Source: Melampsora larici-populina 98AG31
Taxonomy: Eukaryota > Basidiomycota > Pucciniomycetes > Pucciniales > Melampsoraceae
Reading direction: 5' to 3'
DNA length: 64,000 nucleotides
Assembly (NCBI RefSeq): GCF_000204055.1
Contig: NW_006768778.1
Span: 1,270,783 to 1,334,782, forward strand
Position numbers and translations under genes: made by a program. Within the stretch, counting starts at the first letter, position 1. Every line of letters begins with the position of its first letter. Of this stretch, positions 21,548 to 32,697 are shown in pieces. The notes beneath the pieces were generated by a model. It was not told the origin of the DNA and made no database searches. It was given only the letters and a program-made list of their open reading frames with translations.

Positions 21548-24500
21548 TCATTTTTTATTATTTTTGTTGCCGGAAGTTTCATAAGCTTCAAGGTATGCTG
21601 CAGCATCAGCAAATATACCTGATAAAGTAACCTTCAATTTCAACCATTCACGTGCACTGACTAGCATCTGGATCACCTTTGCTGTCAAAGAAGCACAAGA
21701 AGGAACTGCAATATTAGCAGCAGAAGAGAAAGTTCTCTCACAAGGGCAAGAGGTGCCCAATATACCAAGATAGTCACAAGCGAGAGTTGCAAGGACCGGG
21801 AAATCCCTCTTGTGTTCCTATAAGCAGATACACAAAATCAGCAATGGGATTGAAATTGTAGAGATATCAAAAGTGGTAAACTTACTCTCCACCAGTCTAG
21901 CTCAGACTGGCCCTCAAGCAACAAATGATCACCATCAACGTAATTGCCACGTTCCTCATTGTGTTTATCAACAGGTGACTGAGATGACACTTGAGTGGTA
22001 AAGACGTCAAATTGTGAACACATCGGGCTGGGAGAGATGAGATCAGGTGAAGTTTGAGTAGCTTGATCACTTTCTGAGGTCGAGGTGATAGGATCTTCAA
22101 CCCATTGGGCCAGAGCACCTTCAAAAGCATCTATAAAAAGTTTCTTGGCTCGAACAGCATCTTCAGGATAGTTGAGGTCAAAAAACCGGACCCAAAACCA
22201 AGGATTGAGAACTGTAGATAAGACAATTGCGTCACAAGCAACAGCTTCTGCTTGATACCCCTCAAGTTTATACAACATTGATTCAATCATAGACTTCAGG
22301 TCTTGATCCTCACAGGCATGCATAAGGTTATTGAGTTCGAGAACCATGCGTGAGTATTCGGCTAGTAGGATGCAGCCGGTGGGGGAGTCGCCCTCCATTT
22401 GTTTGGTAGCGTGCAAAAACACCTACAAACAGACATTGAGATGTCAACAAAAGAAATACACCACAAATGATTTCAAAAAAGAATGAGAAAGAAGTATGAT
22501 AATGACTAACCTCAAGTATCTTAACCAGACTCTCAATGGAGTCCCATTCATCGGTGGTTATATGGAGACCCTGATAGTATTGAGTCTTGCGGTCACTCAA
22601 GTGAATTGCGTCTACAGCCTACAGATCAAATACATTTGGAGAGGGGTAAGGAAGACAGAGATAGTTAGAAACAAGATAATAGAAATGTTAGGGAAGAGGT
22701 GAAATCACTTATGTCGCGAGCATCACTGAGCCGTTTGAGGTAATCAGTGTTGACGTTCCAACGCACACCCCATCCAGATATAGGTGATTGACTCTGGTGG
22801 TCCAGTTGCTTGGCTTTGGCTATGAACTCTTGCCTTCTTGCAGAGCTCCTGGTACACAGTCCATTAAACTTTTTGGCCTATATTATATTGAGATAATTAA
22901 CAAGTCTAGAACTTCATTTCTATTCTGTCATATTCAATATTTATATGATTTCAACTTCATCTATTTCATTTGAAATCATTATGTCTTCTTCTTCTCTATC
23001 TATTCATGTACCTTGGTTCTACAAGATCATCTTTTATATATAAGATTGAACGTTTCCTCAACTATTGTTTCCCTTTTCTCATTCATTCTTATCAGTATTT
23101 TCTCGTACCACTAGGTACTTTGCTTTTCCACATCACTTGTGTTCTTTTTAGCACTTAATAAAGAACTCTTGTGTTCTTCCAAAGGTTTGTTCTTTTATGT
23201 AGTGTTGTGTGTTAAAGCAATTCATTCTTATCAGTGTCTTCTTGTACCACTAGGTACTTTGCTTTTCCACATCACTCCTGTTCTTTTTAGCACTTACTAA
23301 AGAACTCTCGTGTTCTTCCAAAGCTCGTACTCTTATATACCAAAGGATAGATTAGTAAGAGAAAGTCAAGAAGGGAAGGATCAGACTGAAGAATAGTAAT
23401 CCAATCAATGCTCACCTTTTTGACTGCCCAAGCCACATCAGATACGGCATGAGTGCCACCATTTTCAGAACCAGAATCCAATGAGTCGTCTGCAGGAAAC
23501 TGATCTAGTTTGTTCTCATCATCATAATCATCTTGCCCGTCCTTGGAAGAGTCCATTGACATGTTATTGTTGCCATTGTTCGATACCATTGTTGGGGTTG
23601 GTAACGTAACTCCAGGTAAAGTTGTGGGCTTGATGTGACCAGCACTCATACCTAGCAACTTAAGGCTGGATTTGACTACTAGGCCAATCTTATGAGTATA
23701 GCACTCAACTTGATTGGCCAAAGAATCCCAGTCAACAGAGTCCTTGGCGTCCAGGAACATGGACAATAGCTCATGTGCCATGGTAGCATTGTAGCTAGGT
23801 GAATCCGTTGTTTGAACTAGCATGTAGAAAACAGAACATTTCCGGTTAGCTTTGATTCATCAAAAGAAAGTTGAAAATGATTTGTAATGTGAAAGTTATA
23901 AAAAAAGATGAAAGACTTATCTTTTTATGTAACCCATTTGCAATCAAAAATCTCCCAACTGGCTGTGCAAGGAGACGGCCAGTGTGGTGCCAGGTGACTA
24001 ATTTGAGAGTTAGATGAATGGTTTGGAACTTCCAATTGTTGTCGACATAGGTAGCCAACACCCCAATGAACGCTTTACAACAACCCTTGGTGGTTCAAAC
24101 GTCGTAAATGAGGCAGAACTTGCCTTTGTTGACCTAAGGAAATCAAGAACAAGTTAGAAATGATCAGCTTACAATTCATAAATAGATATCAAGTATATAT
24201 ATACAGAGCTTACTTGAAGTTTGTTAATTACAGCTTGAGAGAGCTCCTTATACATCTTCTTGGATGTCTTGGACGCCCAGGTGGTACCTTGAATGATGGC
24301 CGATCAATTTGACAGTTCAAAAGCCGCATGGAGAGCAGGATCAATGAATCGAGAGAAAGGGAGACCATGTCTGAGGATCCATATCACTAAGACATGGTTA
24401 AGAAGCTCCACGCTAAAGGTTGATTGGGCGAGAAATGAATTTAAGGTCCCTTTTGGGTTGGCAGAGGCAACTCAAACAGTATTGTCCTGTTGCTGTTTCC

Positions 24501-25401
24501 AAGTCCGAGGCAGATCGTGACCGTCCTTGATCGCAAGATGCCGTTTGGGACATGCCGGTCATTCTTTAGCCCCATCTCGATGAGAGTATAAGTTGTAATA
24601 ACTGCACCTCCCTCTGGTGAAAAAGCAAAGGCAGTAGCAACACTTGTATCTACGTGGATCATTACCACTTTACCACTCTAATCAAATCAAAAAGTCAGTA
24701 AAACTATTGGAATTAAGAAAGTTAAAAGAAAATATGTATTATGATTGAACATACCTCGCCTTTCACATGAATAGGATCTTCGTGATGAGCCTAGAGTGTG
24801 GCAGCACGCCCAAGACGAGCATGTCTCACTCCTGGTGTCTCAATCTCAATCTTGTCACCTGACTCTTGATAGAGATCAAGACCGGTAGGGACGTTGTAGT
24901 CCTATCATAAAGAAGACAAAGCAAATCAGCTCTCCAAACCTGAATTATAAACAAAAAGTGACAGTGAATTACCTCCATGATTGTGTTTGATTTGAGTTTC
25001 TTTACCTTGATCACACGAGAAGATGTAGACGAGTTGGAAACAATGCAAGCCACCGAACTCTTACGCTTGCCATTTCTAGTTTTACCTTTGGCATTCTTAG
25101 GGAGTCTTTTCTCCAGGTGAATTTGAACTCGACCAGGAGCTGGTACTACAGTCGGTGGATTATTGGTTCCTTCGGATGCACCATCTTCCGATTCAGTCAC
25201 AAACCCATCCAATTCTTCGGTAGGTAATTGAAGGGCTTGACAGGAGTCTGGGGATTGGATGATGAATCCAGGTCGAGCCCGTACTGGGCTACGGGTTTGA
25301 AGCAATCTAGATGGGACAGATGGTGAAGCTAGAGAGGTCGGAGGATCAGGTTGACCAGTAGACTGGCTGGGGTTGTTGGTGTTGGTTGTAGATGAAGGCA
25401 T
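21548..25401 (-). pseudogene. hAT transposase, nonsense-mutated
   Basis: Cut-and-paste transposase of the hAT family. ATG is at 25401. Exon 1 (24973-25401) is Ser/Pro-rich with a basic KKLKSN end. Exon 2 (24755-24901) has an in-frame TAG at 24791-24793. A middle exon has RHGLPFSRFIDPALHAAFEL-like coding. One exon starting at 24133 has a TGA (24095-24097) in the Trp position of the usual D-x-W-T motif, followed by IGVLATYVDNNWKFQ. Further exons lie at 23416-23823 and 22500-22600, then 21886-22422 (VFLHATKQMEGDSPTG, ending LDWWR). The last exon, 21548-21817, holds the dimerisation region (HKRDFPVLATLACDYLGI, TSCPCERTFSSAANIA). The two stops and a disturbed frame around 24440-24530 mark it as a pseudogene. 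Confidence 0.85.
23082..23339. repeat. Tandem duplication of about 139 bp inside the hAT element
   Basis: Copies 23082-23220 and 23221-23339 share CCACTAGGTACTTTGCTTTT and GTGTTCTTCCAAAG. They lie in noncoding DNA between transposase exons. Confidence 0.8.
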
Positions 25402-26225
25402 GATGAAATCTATGTAGTAGACCGATTGAATGGGATCTAGGATTAAAAAGAGAAGAAATTGACAGATCGAGATGAAATTGTTTGATTGAGAGGAAAGAAT
25501 TGAAACAATAACTGATATGTAGGATATAAAAGTGATGAGACTCACCTAAGATAAGAAGGTGGGATTGGAACGAGATCAAGAATTGAAAAAGAAATTATAT
25601 CTATGGAATAGATGTGAGGAGGGAAAGACTTACCTTGATGAGGATGTTTTATAGTCAAAACCGGGGACTCCAACCAACGACAAAACAACAGCATCCTGAA
25701 AGATTCAAGTTTTCTGATTGCTTGGGACCGTACATGGTGAAATGTGAGAAATGTGTGATAAGATAGTGATAGGATGGTGAGAAGTGGGAATTGAGTTGAT
25801 TGCTGAGTTGATGAATTGTTGGAGTTGACTACGACAGTGATCAAATAGCATTGAATAGCTGTGATTGTGGGTTGTTGATTGTGATCGCGGGTTGTTCATT
25901 GTGGTTGTGGGTTATTGGGCGATCGAGGGATGAGGTCAAGGGTTAGTGGTGGTATTGATGAAGGGTTACATACCCTTAACCCTTGGTGGCGCTGGGGTTG
26001 CCATGAGATCTGGTGTGCTTGGGTCCGCTCAGGGCGCTATACAATTTCTAGCGCCATGTTGCGCTACAGGTCCCTGTAGTGGTGCGGTATAACGCTATAC
26101 AGAGCGCAAGAATAAATTGCTATGATCACTGTGGGGCTGACCATAGCTATAGCCCCAAGAAAAAACCGTGATCTGGTCAAACCCCAAGCCCAGGCGGTGT
26201 GCGCGCTCTGCTTGCGCTTTCTTGG

Positions 26226-26246
26226 GCGGTGCGGCGTGGGTGTTGA
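26226..26246 (-). repeat. hAT terminal inverted repeat, right
   Basis: Perfect 21-bp inverted match to 20969-20989. Confidence 0.9.
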
Positions 26247-26252
26247 CAGGGG

Positions 26253-26260
26253 TCACCGGA
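26253..26260 (+). repeat. Target-site duplication of the hAT element, right copy
   Basis: TCACCGGA, directly outside the right TIR region. Confidence 0.85.
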
Positions 26261-27317
26261 CTTTCATCAAGAGAGCAATGTTGATGCTATGTATCATTCT
26301 ATACTCAGAAATAACCACATAATCAATTAGGATTACCCTTAAGGGTTTTCATCCTTGACTGAGGAAGTGCAGGGGATTGTTCAGTAAAAGCCTTTCATAA
26401 AACCCATAGTTCAATCAATGACCATAATCATCACATCATATAAAGGTTCAAGAAAACAATGAAGACACAGCATATCAAAGTAATGAATATGGAAAAGGGT
26501 TTGATGATATCCACCATGTCCTTGTGGCAGTCGCCCGACGACGAGCGCACACGGACTCCCTTTGAGGCACAAAGGCGACTCGTGTGCGCTTGTCAACAAG
26601 CTAAGACCACTGCAGGACAAGGAGAAATCATTTTCTCATCATGCCTCTGTCTTTCTCACAGGAATCCCTTTGCACTCACATACAAGTGACCAATTCTTTC
26701 AGTCTGACATGTTAAGTATACATTTTTTGATGTAGTTTTTCCAAACAATGATTCCAACTCAATTATGGACTAGCTCTCTTTGATCTTTCTTGGTACATTT
26801 ATCTCTGCAGTCAGGCAAAAATTGCTTCATGGTCTTATATAAGTAGTCTACAAAGTATTCCAACCAACCAATTTTGGTTTGTATAGGTTGAGAATGACAC
26901 ATATTCAAACAGCAATAAGTAATGAGGTATCTATATCTGCTTATATACCTTCCTATAACTTCTGCTTGGGTATTTCAACAGGGATATTTTGTCTGTAGTC
27001 TTGAGCTCAACTCAAAGTGACTGTGATCTTAAGAAAGGTTGAAGTTAATACGGAATGCACTATTTCTCAAAGAAAAGGAACACAATATCAGGGTAGATAG
27101 AGATAAGTAGTGAGGCTATGATTTTACCAATGATTTATTGTAAAAACTACAAACAATGTCAATAGAGGAGTACAGCAACAACAAAATCTCATAGAAACAA
27201 CAATGAATGACACACAACACAGCAGTCATTGTCCAGTTGGGCACTGTAAGAAAAGAATAGATAACCTAGGGAGAACCATATAATCTTCAATTCTTGGGTG
27301 CCAATCAACTAAATTGC
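26261..27317. other. No gene supported
   Basis: Flank between the hAT element and the 3' end of a secreted-protein gene. Only short isolated frames are visible. Confidence 0.45.
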
Positions 27318-28943
27318 CTAAATGATTGAACAGCCATCTGGATTTGTAGTAGGATAGCTGATAGTCAACGTAGCACCTGTATCGGTGTTTGGGTTGGTGT
27401 TGGTAGAGCCAGCTGACATGCCAAGAGAGGCACCCTCACTACACCAAATGTAATCTTTACCGGGCGGTAAAGAAAACTACTGACGTAGAAAAGTCCTGAG
27501 GCAACAGGAAGCGAGCTAAAATTCTGAACAAATATGCACCTTGTTCCTAGATGTTGGGGTGTCATAATGAGTATTTTTTTGTATTTTACACGCAGATATT
27601 GGTTTATGTACTAACAATAAACGCTGAAAATCATCAAAAACTCACATGTAACAATACCTGAAATTTGGGTCATGAGTATGAAGACAATATTTTGTGGTCT
27701 AAAAACTTCAATAACTTTTGCAATTCTGCTCCAAATATCTTGATTTTTGGTTCATTCAAAAGCTGAACTATTCTCCTTCACACTTCATAATGTTAGTAAG
27801 GTGCTATCTAGTCATTTAAACACTCTACATATGTTCAAACAGTTCTGCATGAATAGCTCTGTAGGATCTTTTTTAGACCAGCTACAGATGTGATGTCTCA
27901 AGAAAAATNNNNNNNNNNNNNNNNNNNNNNNNNNNNNNNNNNNNNNNNNNNNNNNNNNNNNNNNNNNNNNNNNNNNNNNNNNNNNNNNNNNNNNNNNNNN
28001 NNNNNNNNNNNNNNNNNNNNNNNNNNNNNNNNNNNNNNNNNNGTGGGTTTTTGATGATTCTCAGCCTTTATATGTTAGTACATGAACCAATATCTGCGTG
28101 TAAAATACAAAAAAATACTCGTCATGACGCCCCAACATCTAGGAACAAGGTGCATATTTTTTCAGATTTTTAGCTCTCTTCCTGTTGCCTCAGGACTTTT
28201 CTATGTCAGTAGTTTTCTTTACCGCCCAGTAAAGATGACATTTTGTGTAGTGCCTGATAGTCGAAGGGGAAATAGTGATTAAAAATCATCAAGTCGAATT
28301 GCTATCAATAGTTTTGAGCTTACTTTTTGTGGGCATGCCGCCAGGAGATTGTTCAGTCCTAATTGAACTTTTTCATAGAGACTTTACGATGAGAAAAGGT
28401 ATTTCAACAAGCATGTAAGTTTGATACATGAATTTTTCAGGATCACCTCGTGCTAGATTTTTACTGGATGTTGACGGATTTCAGAGAGGAATATAACTTA
28501 CACATTCAGGTTTCCACCATTTGATGTTCCAATAGTAAGCTGACGATAGACACGCGACAGGAAAAAGTCGGGCCGTTTCAGTTGTTGAACATCATCTAAT
28601 GGAAATTTTCCTCAAAAATACTAACCTTACAGCCTGCGCAAGACACTTGAAATGCTGATTCATCGCGAACGAGGTTGTTATTTTTTACATACGGTGCAAG
28701 CTGTGTTAAAGCCCTGATGGTGGGTTGAAAAACGTCAGTGAGGAATGTCTAGTGGGTAAAGCTAACTGGAGGGAATTTGCTTGGGATAGGGTGTGATAAT
28801 GTCAAAGGAGAAACCGACGTTTGGCAAGCATTATCATCAATCGGCTGGGGTGGTGAACCACAGTTTAGCGTTGCAGTTAAGTCTTGAGCAGTGCAAGACA
28901 TAGCGGCAACAGCCAGAATAAAGTATGTCTGAAGTTTTAACAT
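27318..28943 (-). CDS. Small secreted cysteine-containing protein with a CACTA element in its last intron
   Basis: Five exons on the minus strand: 28819-28943, 28626-28713, 28502-28539, 28324-28381 and 27318-27434, giving 141 residues. The N-terminus (MLKLQTYFILAVAAMSCTAQ) is a clear signal peptide. Mature Cys residues lie in NCGSPP, NACQ, SCAGCK, AACPQK and PDGCSII. I do not recognise the family; rust fungi have many such lineage-specific secreted proteins. The last intron contains a CACTA-type element, 27437-28252. The acceptor AG used by exon 5 is part of the element's 3-bp target duplication. A paralog at 29699-30425 has exons 2, 4 and 5 of exactly the same lengths (88, 58, 117). That supports the model, including the exon 5 boundary. 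Confidence 0.78.
27437..28252. mobile_element. CACTA-type (EnSpm-like) non-autonomous element with an internal assembly gap
   Basis: The ends are CACTACACCAAATG and, in reverse complement, CACTACACAAAATG. The terminal inverted repeats extend at least about 210 bp (27437-27647 against 28043-28252) with high similarity. The 3-bp word CCT flanks both ends (27434-27436, 28253-28255), matching the 3-bp target duplication of CACTA elements. No transposase fragment is visible. The middle includes 134 N, so true length is unknown. Confidence 0.85.
27909..28042. other. Assembly gap (134 N)
   Basis: The run of N lies inside the inverted-repeat element, next to the right arm. The hairpin may have caused the gap. 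Confidence 0.99.
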
Positions 28944-29698
28944 ATTGACTGATCGATGTGGGTAATGGATGATAAGATGATGATGATGATGAATAGGAAG
29001 TGGATGGATAGGGATGGATGGTGTTCAAAAGCAGCAATATTCCATGGATAGTCTCTTTTCTTTTATAGACGTCAGTTTGACAGCCAGCTAGGGAGGCAGT
29101 GTCACGGCGGTGCAGGCTTCGGGCTGTCAGAGCGACAGCAAACTGCGTGGGACTCGGATGAGACTACCCACATCGAGTTCATCAGAGCACAATCCACCTC
29201 GATCCACAGGGAAAGTTTATACGCAATTGGATTTATGTGCAATCGAAGGCTTGCATGAGCTTGGATGTGTGGGCATTTTTGAACCTTGCTGAAATCCGAG
29301 TCGAGAATCGAGGATAGAACAAGTCCTCTATGATATTTGACATTCATGTCTAGCGGTGAGGACATCCCTTTCTCATCTGTTAGTAAGATTTGACATAGCT
29401 ACTACATGGCCAACACGCACATCAGGCGCAGTTAAATTGATTCTAAAGAAAAATGGCAAAACCAGTCAGAGCATCCGCAATTGTCGGGTTAAGGTCAAGG
29501 GAATAGCCAAGCTTAACAAAGTCCCCCTTGTTTTGAGCTTCAAAAAAACAACAACTCCATTATCACAATGTAATAGTGTTGAGATTCAAAACCTTTGTAG
29601 CCATACACCAGGTGGCAAGCGAACTCAAAAGATCACAAGGATTTAATGTCTATGGATGATTATTGAAATTAAATACCATCGATGATCGAGTAGGATTT
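28944..29698. other. Intergenic region with promoter of the secreted-protein gene
   Basis: No gene is supported. It holds the upstream region of the minus-strand secreted gene and the 3' flank of its broken paralog. Confidence 0.5.
29060..29067 (-). promoter_or_regulatory. TATA box of the 27318-28943 gene
   Basis: TATAAAAG on the minus strand about 120 bp upstream of the ATG at 28943. Position and sequence fit a core promoter. Confidence 0.55.
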
Positions 29699-30425
29699 TC
29701 AATAGTCAGAACAAGTTTCGTGTACAACGTCAGGGTAGCTTATGCTTAGCTTAGCAGCAGCTCGATCTGAAGTTGTGTGAAGATCTGAGCCATGTGGAAT
29801 GAGAACTGAAGCGCCCTGATAGTACCGAAAAAAGATGGATGATGAGCAAAAGTAAGCGCAGTGATATGAAGTTTATCATTAAGAGCTTTACTCACATCTC
29901 CTGGACACTTTGCTAGAAGAGCAGTCAACTCGGTTTGGACTGTGGCTGCATCACTGAAACGTATGATAAAAGTGTAATCACGCTTGTTAGTGCTCGCAAC
30001 CTAGTCGTGATTGGTAGCGATTGTGAGATTCTCAAAGATAGAGACTTACATGTTCAATGCTCCGTGGTTCATGGTCACAATATTCAACCTAATTAGGGAG
30101 AGCCAGGCCGTCTTAGTTATTGGATATCAATATCATCTTGGACCCATAAAGGATCAAAATAAACTGACCTTGCATGTACCACAAGTGAGTTGATAAGCTG
30201 ATTCATCACGAACAATTCTACCATTCTTCTCATCAGGTTTAAGTAAATCCAAAGCACTAAAAATGATACGATCAAAATCAGAAATATCAGTTAAGAAATC
30301 AAACTTCACTGAAGTTTAAAAAATAAATTTGGACTGAATGATTTCTCTTGTCTTTTAAGATAGGAGAAGGAAATTGTTGGATTGAGGAAAAAAACCCACT
30401 TTTGGCAAGACGTAGCGTTGATCAT
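29699..30425 (-). pseudogene. Paralog of the 27318-28943 secreted protein, without signal exon
   Basis: Segments 30400-30425, 30169-30256, 30050-30088, 29896-29953 and 29699-29815 match the five exons of the neighbour: ALDLLKPD, RIVRDESAYQLTCGTCK, TELTALLAKCPGD, GASVLIPHG and LSISYPDVV. Exons 2, 4 and 5 have identical lengths to the neighbour's. Exon 3 is 39 nt instead of 38 at the AG used, which shifts the frame. Upstream of MINATSCQ the frame meets a stop and no signal peptide is found. It is probably a decayed duplicate; a different acceptor or an undiscovered first exon could still rescue it. Confidence 0.65.
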
Positions 30426-30706
30426 TGCATTGCCATGATGAGGTAGCAGATTTGATCAACATGCACAACATTTGAAAAGTGTTGCAATTCTGATTTCTCA
30501 GTGATACTCGCCCGGGGTCCGGGCTCTACGGGTTTTCTTTCTTGAGCCTCTTTGAGATCCGATATCCGATGACTAGAAAGTTCATCGACTGGATTTCGAA
30601 AATCGATCATTCGGTTTCTCATCAACAACAACTGAAGGTCCTAAACAAATCAAGCCTAATCAAGCTCATTCCTTCAGCATTCTTTGAAGAATCGCAAAAA
30701 GTAACA

Positions 30707-31625
30707 ATGACTTCAAATCTCGAATCAATGAAAGCTTCTACATCTAATTTAAATAAAACTTTACCTTCGATCACATCAAAATCAGGCTACATCTTTCCTT
30801 CTATATATTCATTTCCACCTTTCTTCACGTAAGTTTTTTCTTCTTCTTTTCCTTAGACGAATAAAAGAAAAGAAAAATATAAGTAACTGATGATGATGAT
30901 GTTGTTTTTTTGAGACTTTTTTTAGTCAACAACCTAATCCACAAACTTGTTCACATCAATTTAAATTATGGCAAGATTTAATTTTATCATATTGTAAATT
31001 TCATCGATTATTTAAGATTGAATTAAATTCAAATACTTCAACTTTAGAATTATTTAATAATGCTTCAATCTCACGTAAATTGGTTTATTTTTTTCAGAAA
31101 AAACTTGAGTGACTGATAAGATTCTAATGTTGATTCTTTCGGGGGTTGGGGTTCGGTAAAAATCGGTACTGGATTGAAAAATTAGGGAAATTGTCAATAG
31201 AGGTCATACGATCAATTGCAGATCTAATGGTCAAATCAGGTATGTAATTGATTCAAAAAGATCTGTCCAGATTGAGCATCAATTGATTGACTTTGATGAT
31301 TTTATACTCAGGTACAGCAGATTATGATCCACCAAGACTTTCAACATCAAATTCAACTTCATCAAATCATCTGATAATTTATTTCTATCCTATAACTTAT
31401 TGGTCGAATTTAATTTATGATTATATAGTTTCAAATGGACTTACAAATTCAATCATGACTTTATATGAATTAACTTCAGATGAAGTGATTGTTGAATTAA
31501 GAGGTTTAGATGAATATGTTTTAAGAAAAGCTTTGGGTTTATTAGTTAAACAAGGTAAAGCTAAGATATTTAAAGGCACAATAGATGGGATTGGTGGTGA
31601 AAGTGATGGTGTTAAGTTTTTTTGA
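30707..31625 (+). CDS. VPS25: VPS25, ESCRT-II subunit
   Basis: Component of the endosomal ESCRT-II complex, which recruits ESCRT-III through Vps20 during multivesicular body sorting. Four exons (30707-30828, 30926-31074, 31186-31239, 31312-31625) are GT-AG and phase-consistent, giving 212 residues; yeast Vps25 is about 202. The family signature FPSIYSFPPFFTQQPN is at about residues 33-48. It is followed by LWQDLILSYCKFHRLF, then the first winged helix (ISRKLSIEVIRSIADLMV). The second winged helix includes IYDYIVSNGL, SIMTLYELTSDE and LRKALGLLVKQGKAKIFKG. ATG at 30707 was chosen; another in-frame ATG follows shortly after. Confidence 0.92.
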
Positions 31626-31639
31626 TATTTCTGTTTCTG

Positions 31640-32040
31640 GTTTTAACTTTCTCTTCATTCAAGATGAGCATTTGTAAATTATTACATTGTAAATATAATC
31701 TACAAAACTCTAGGATTTCACATATAAGGTTTTGAATAATCTGATGAAAGTGTTTCCTTTACATGAAAACCTATTAGTTCAGATCCTTATCTTGTCACAT
31801 GATATTTTTCAAATTTATTAATATTGAGACGTTCTTGATGTGTTTATTCTTGTAATCAGGATGAGGATACACAAACTTAGTCAACCTGTCTAACCCCCAG
31901 CTTATGGAAGAACACTCGGTACTTTCCCCTCATCCGCCTACGCAAAAGTTGCGCGACCTACGTGCGCGAGCTCCAGCCCAAGATTGCGGCAGTGGGCCAG
32001 AAGAAATCCGGTGGCGCAAGCTTTGGTAATGTGAGTCGCG
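31640..32040 (+). repeat. Segmental-duplication block D, copy 1 (3' of VPS25)
   Basis: It begins with CTTTCTCTTCATTCAAGATG and includes GTTGCGCGACCTACGTGCG and GCGCAAGCTTTGGTA. Similar blocks lie at about 35270-35710 and 38190-38750. Confidence 0.7.
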
Positions 32041-32697
32041 TGCCAGCTGAGCCAGGCCGGGTGGTTTGGTTCAGATTCTGAGTGATAATCGACCTTATTG
32101 CGCAAGGGTCTTCATGTGGATATCGCTCATGGTGATTGCTTGCAAACCTTTTGTCTTTTTCACGATTCGTATGGAGTAACGGGGGACACCTGAATCATCG
32201 ATGAACGTGGACCTACTCCGACCGACTGAATACCCTCAGTGCGTGAAATCAATTTGGACTGGTTGTCTGAGGATTGACGACCAGCAAAGTAGAACTCATC
32301 GGAGATAAATCCCGTGTCTGATCTCAACCCATCGCGCAATGCAGCGCGGATTGGAAGACGATGGCTGATTAATATTTGAGCCCTGCTCGGGCTACTCTTC
32401 ACCGGAAGGCATTTACGTGTGTGATGATCGATTCGTACCAGCCTCACCTGGCTTCCATGGCGAGCTAGCTTTTGGACCAAAAGCTTAAATCCGATTGTAA
32501 GCTGGTATGGAAGCTGCATCACTTAGTCAGCTCCAGTGAAGTTGGGGAAGTGTAGTTCAGAGGTATAAAAGCTTCAACAATTCTATCCATCCGATCCCTC
32601 ATTCAAACACTCGCCATACTTTTCCACCCATCTACCACATTTAGCATTTTACACCTTTAGCCACTTTCAATTAATCGCTCAATTTACAAACTCCGCA

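Larger units (their letters stand above)
20954..26252 (-). mobile_element. hAT-family DNA transposon, decayed
   Basis: Terminal inverted repeats contain a perfect 21-bp match (20969-20989 against 26226-26246; TCAACACCCACGCCGCACCG). The 8-bp word TCACCGGA lies directly outside both ends (20946-20953 and 26253-26260), the target-duplication length of hAT elements. GC-rich subterminal sequence with repeated AGCG/CGCT words is present at both ends. The interior encodes a spliced hAT transposase on the minus strand with nonsense codons, so this copy is unlikely to be autonomous. The left end has an extra GA-rich stretch between target duplication and TIR. Confidence 0.9.

Noticed and set aside
22700..22716. 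Mutated splice donor (AT for GT) in the hAT transposase
   Set aside because: An upstream GTGATG donor gives a phase-consistent junction, so a mutation need not be assumed.
29356..29646. 96-codon plus frame between the secreted paralogs
   Set aside because: No signal peptide, motif or exon partner; likely chance.
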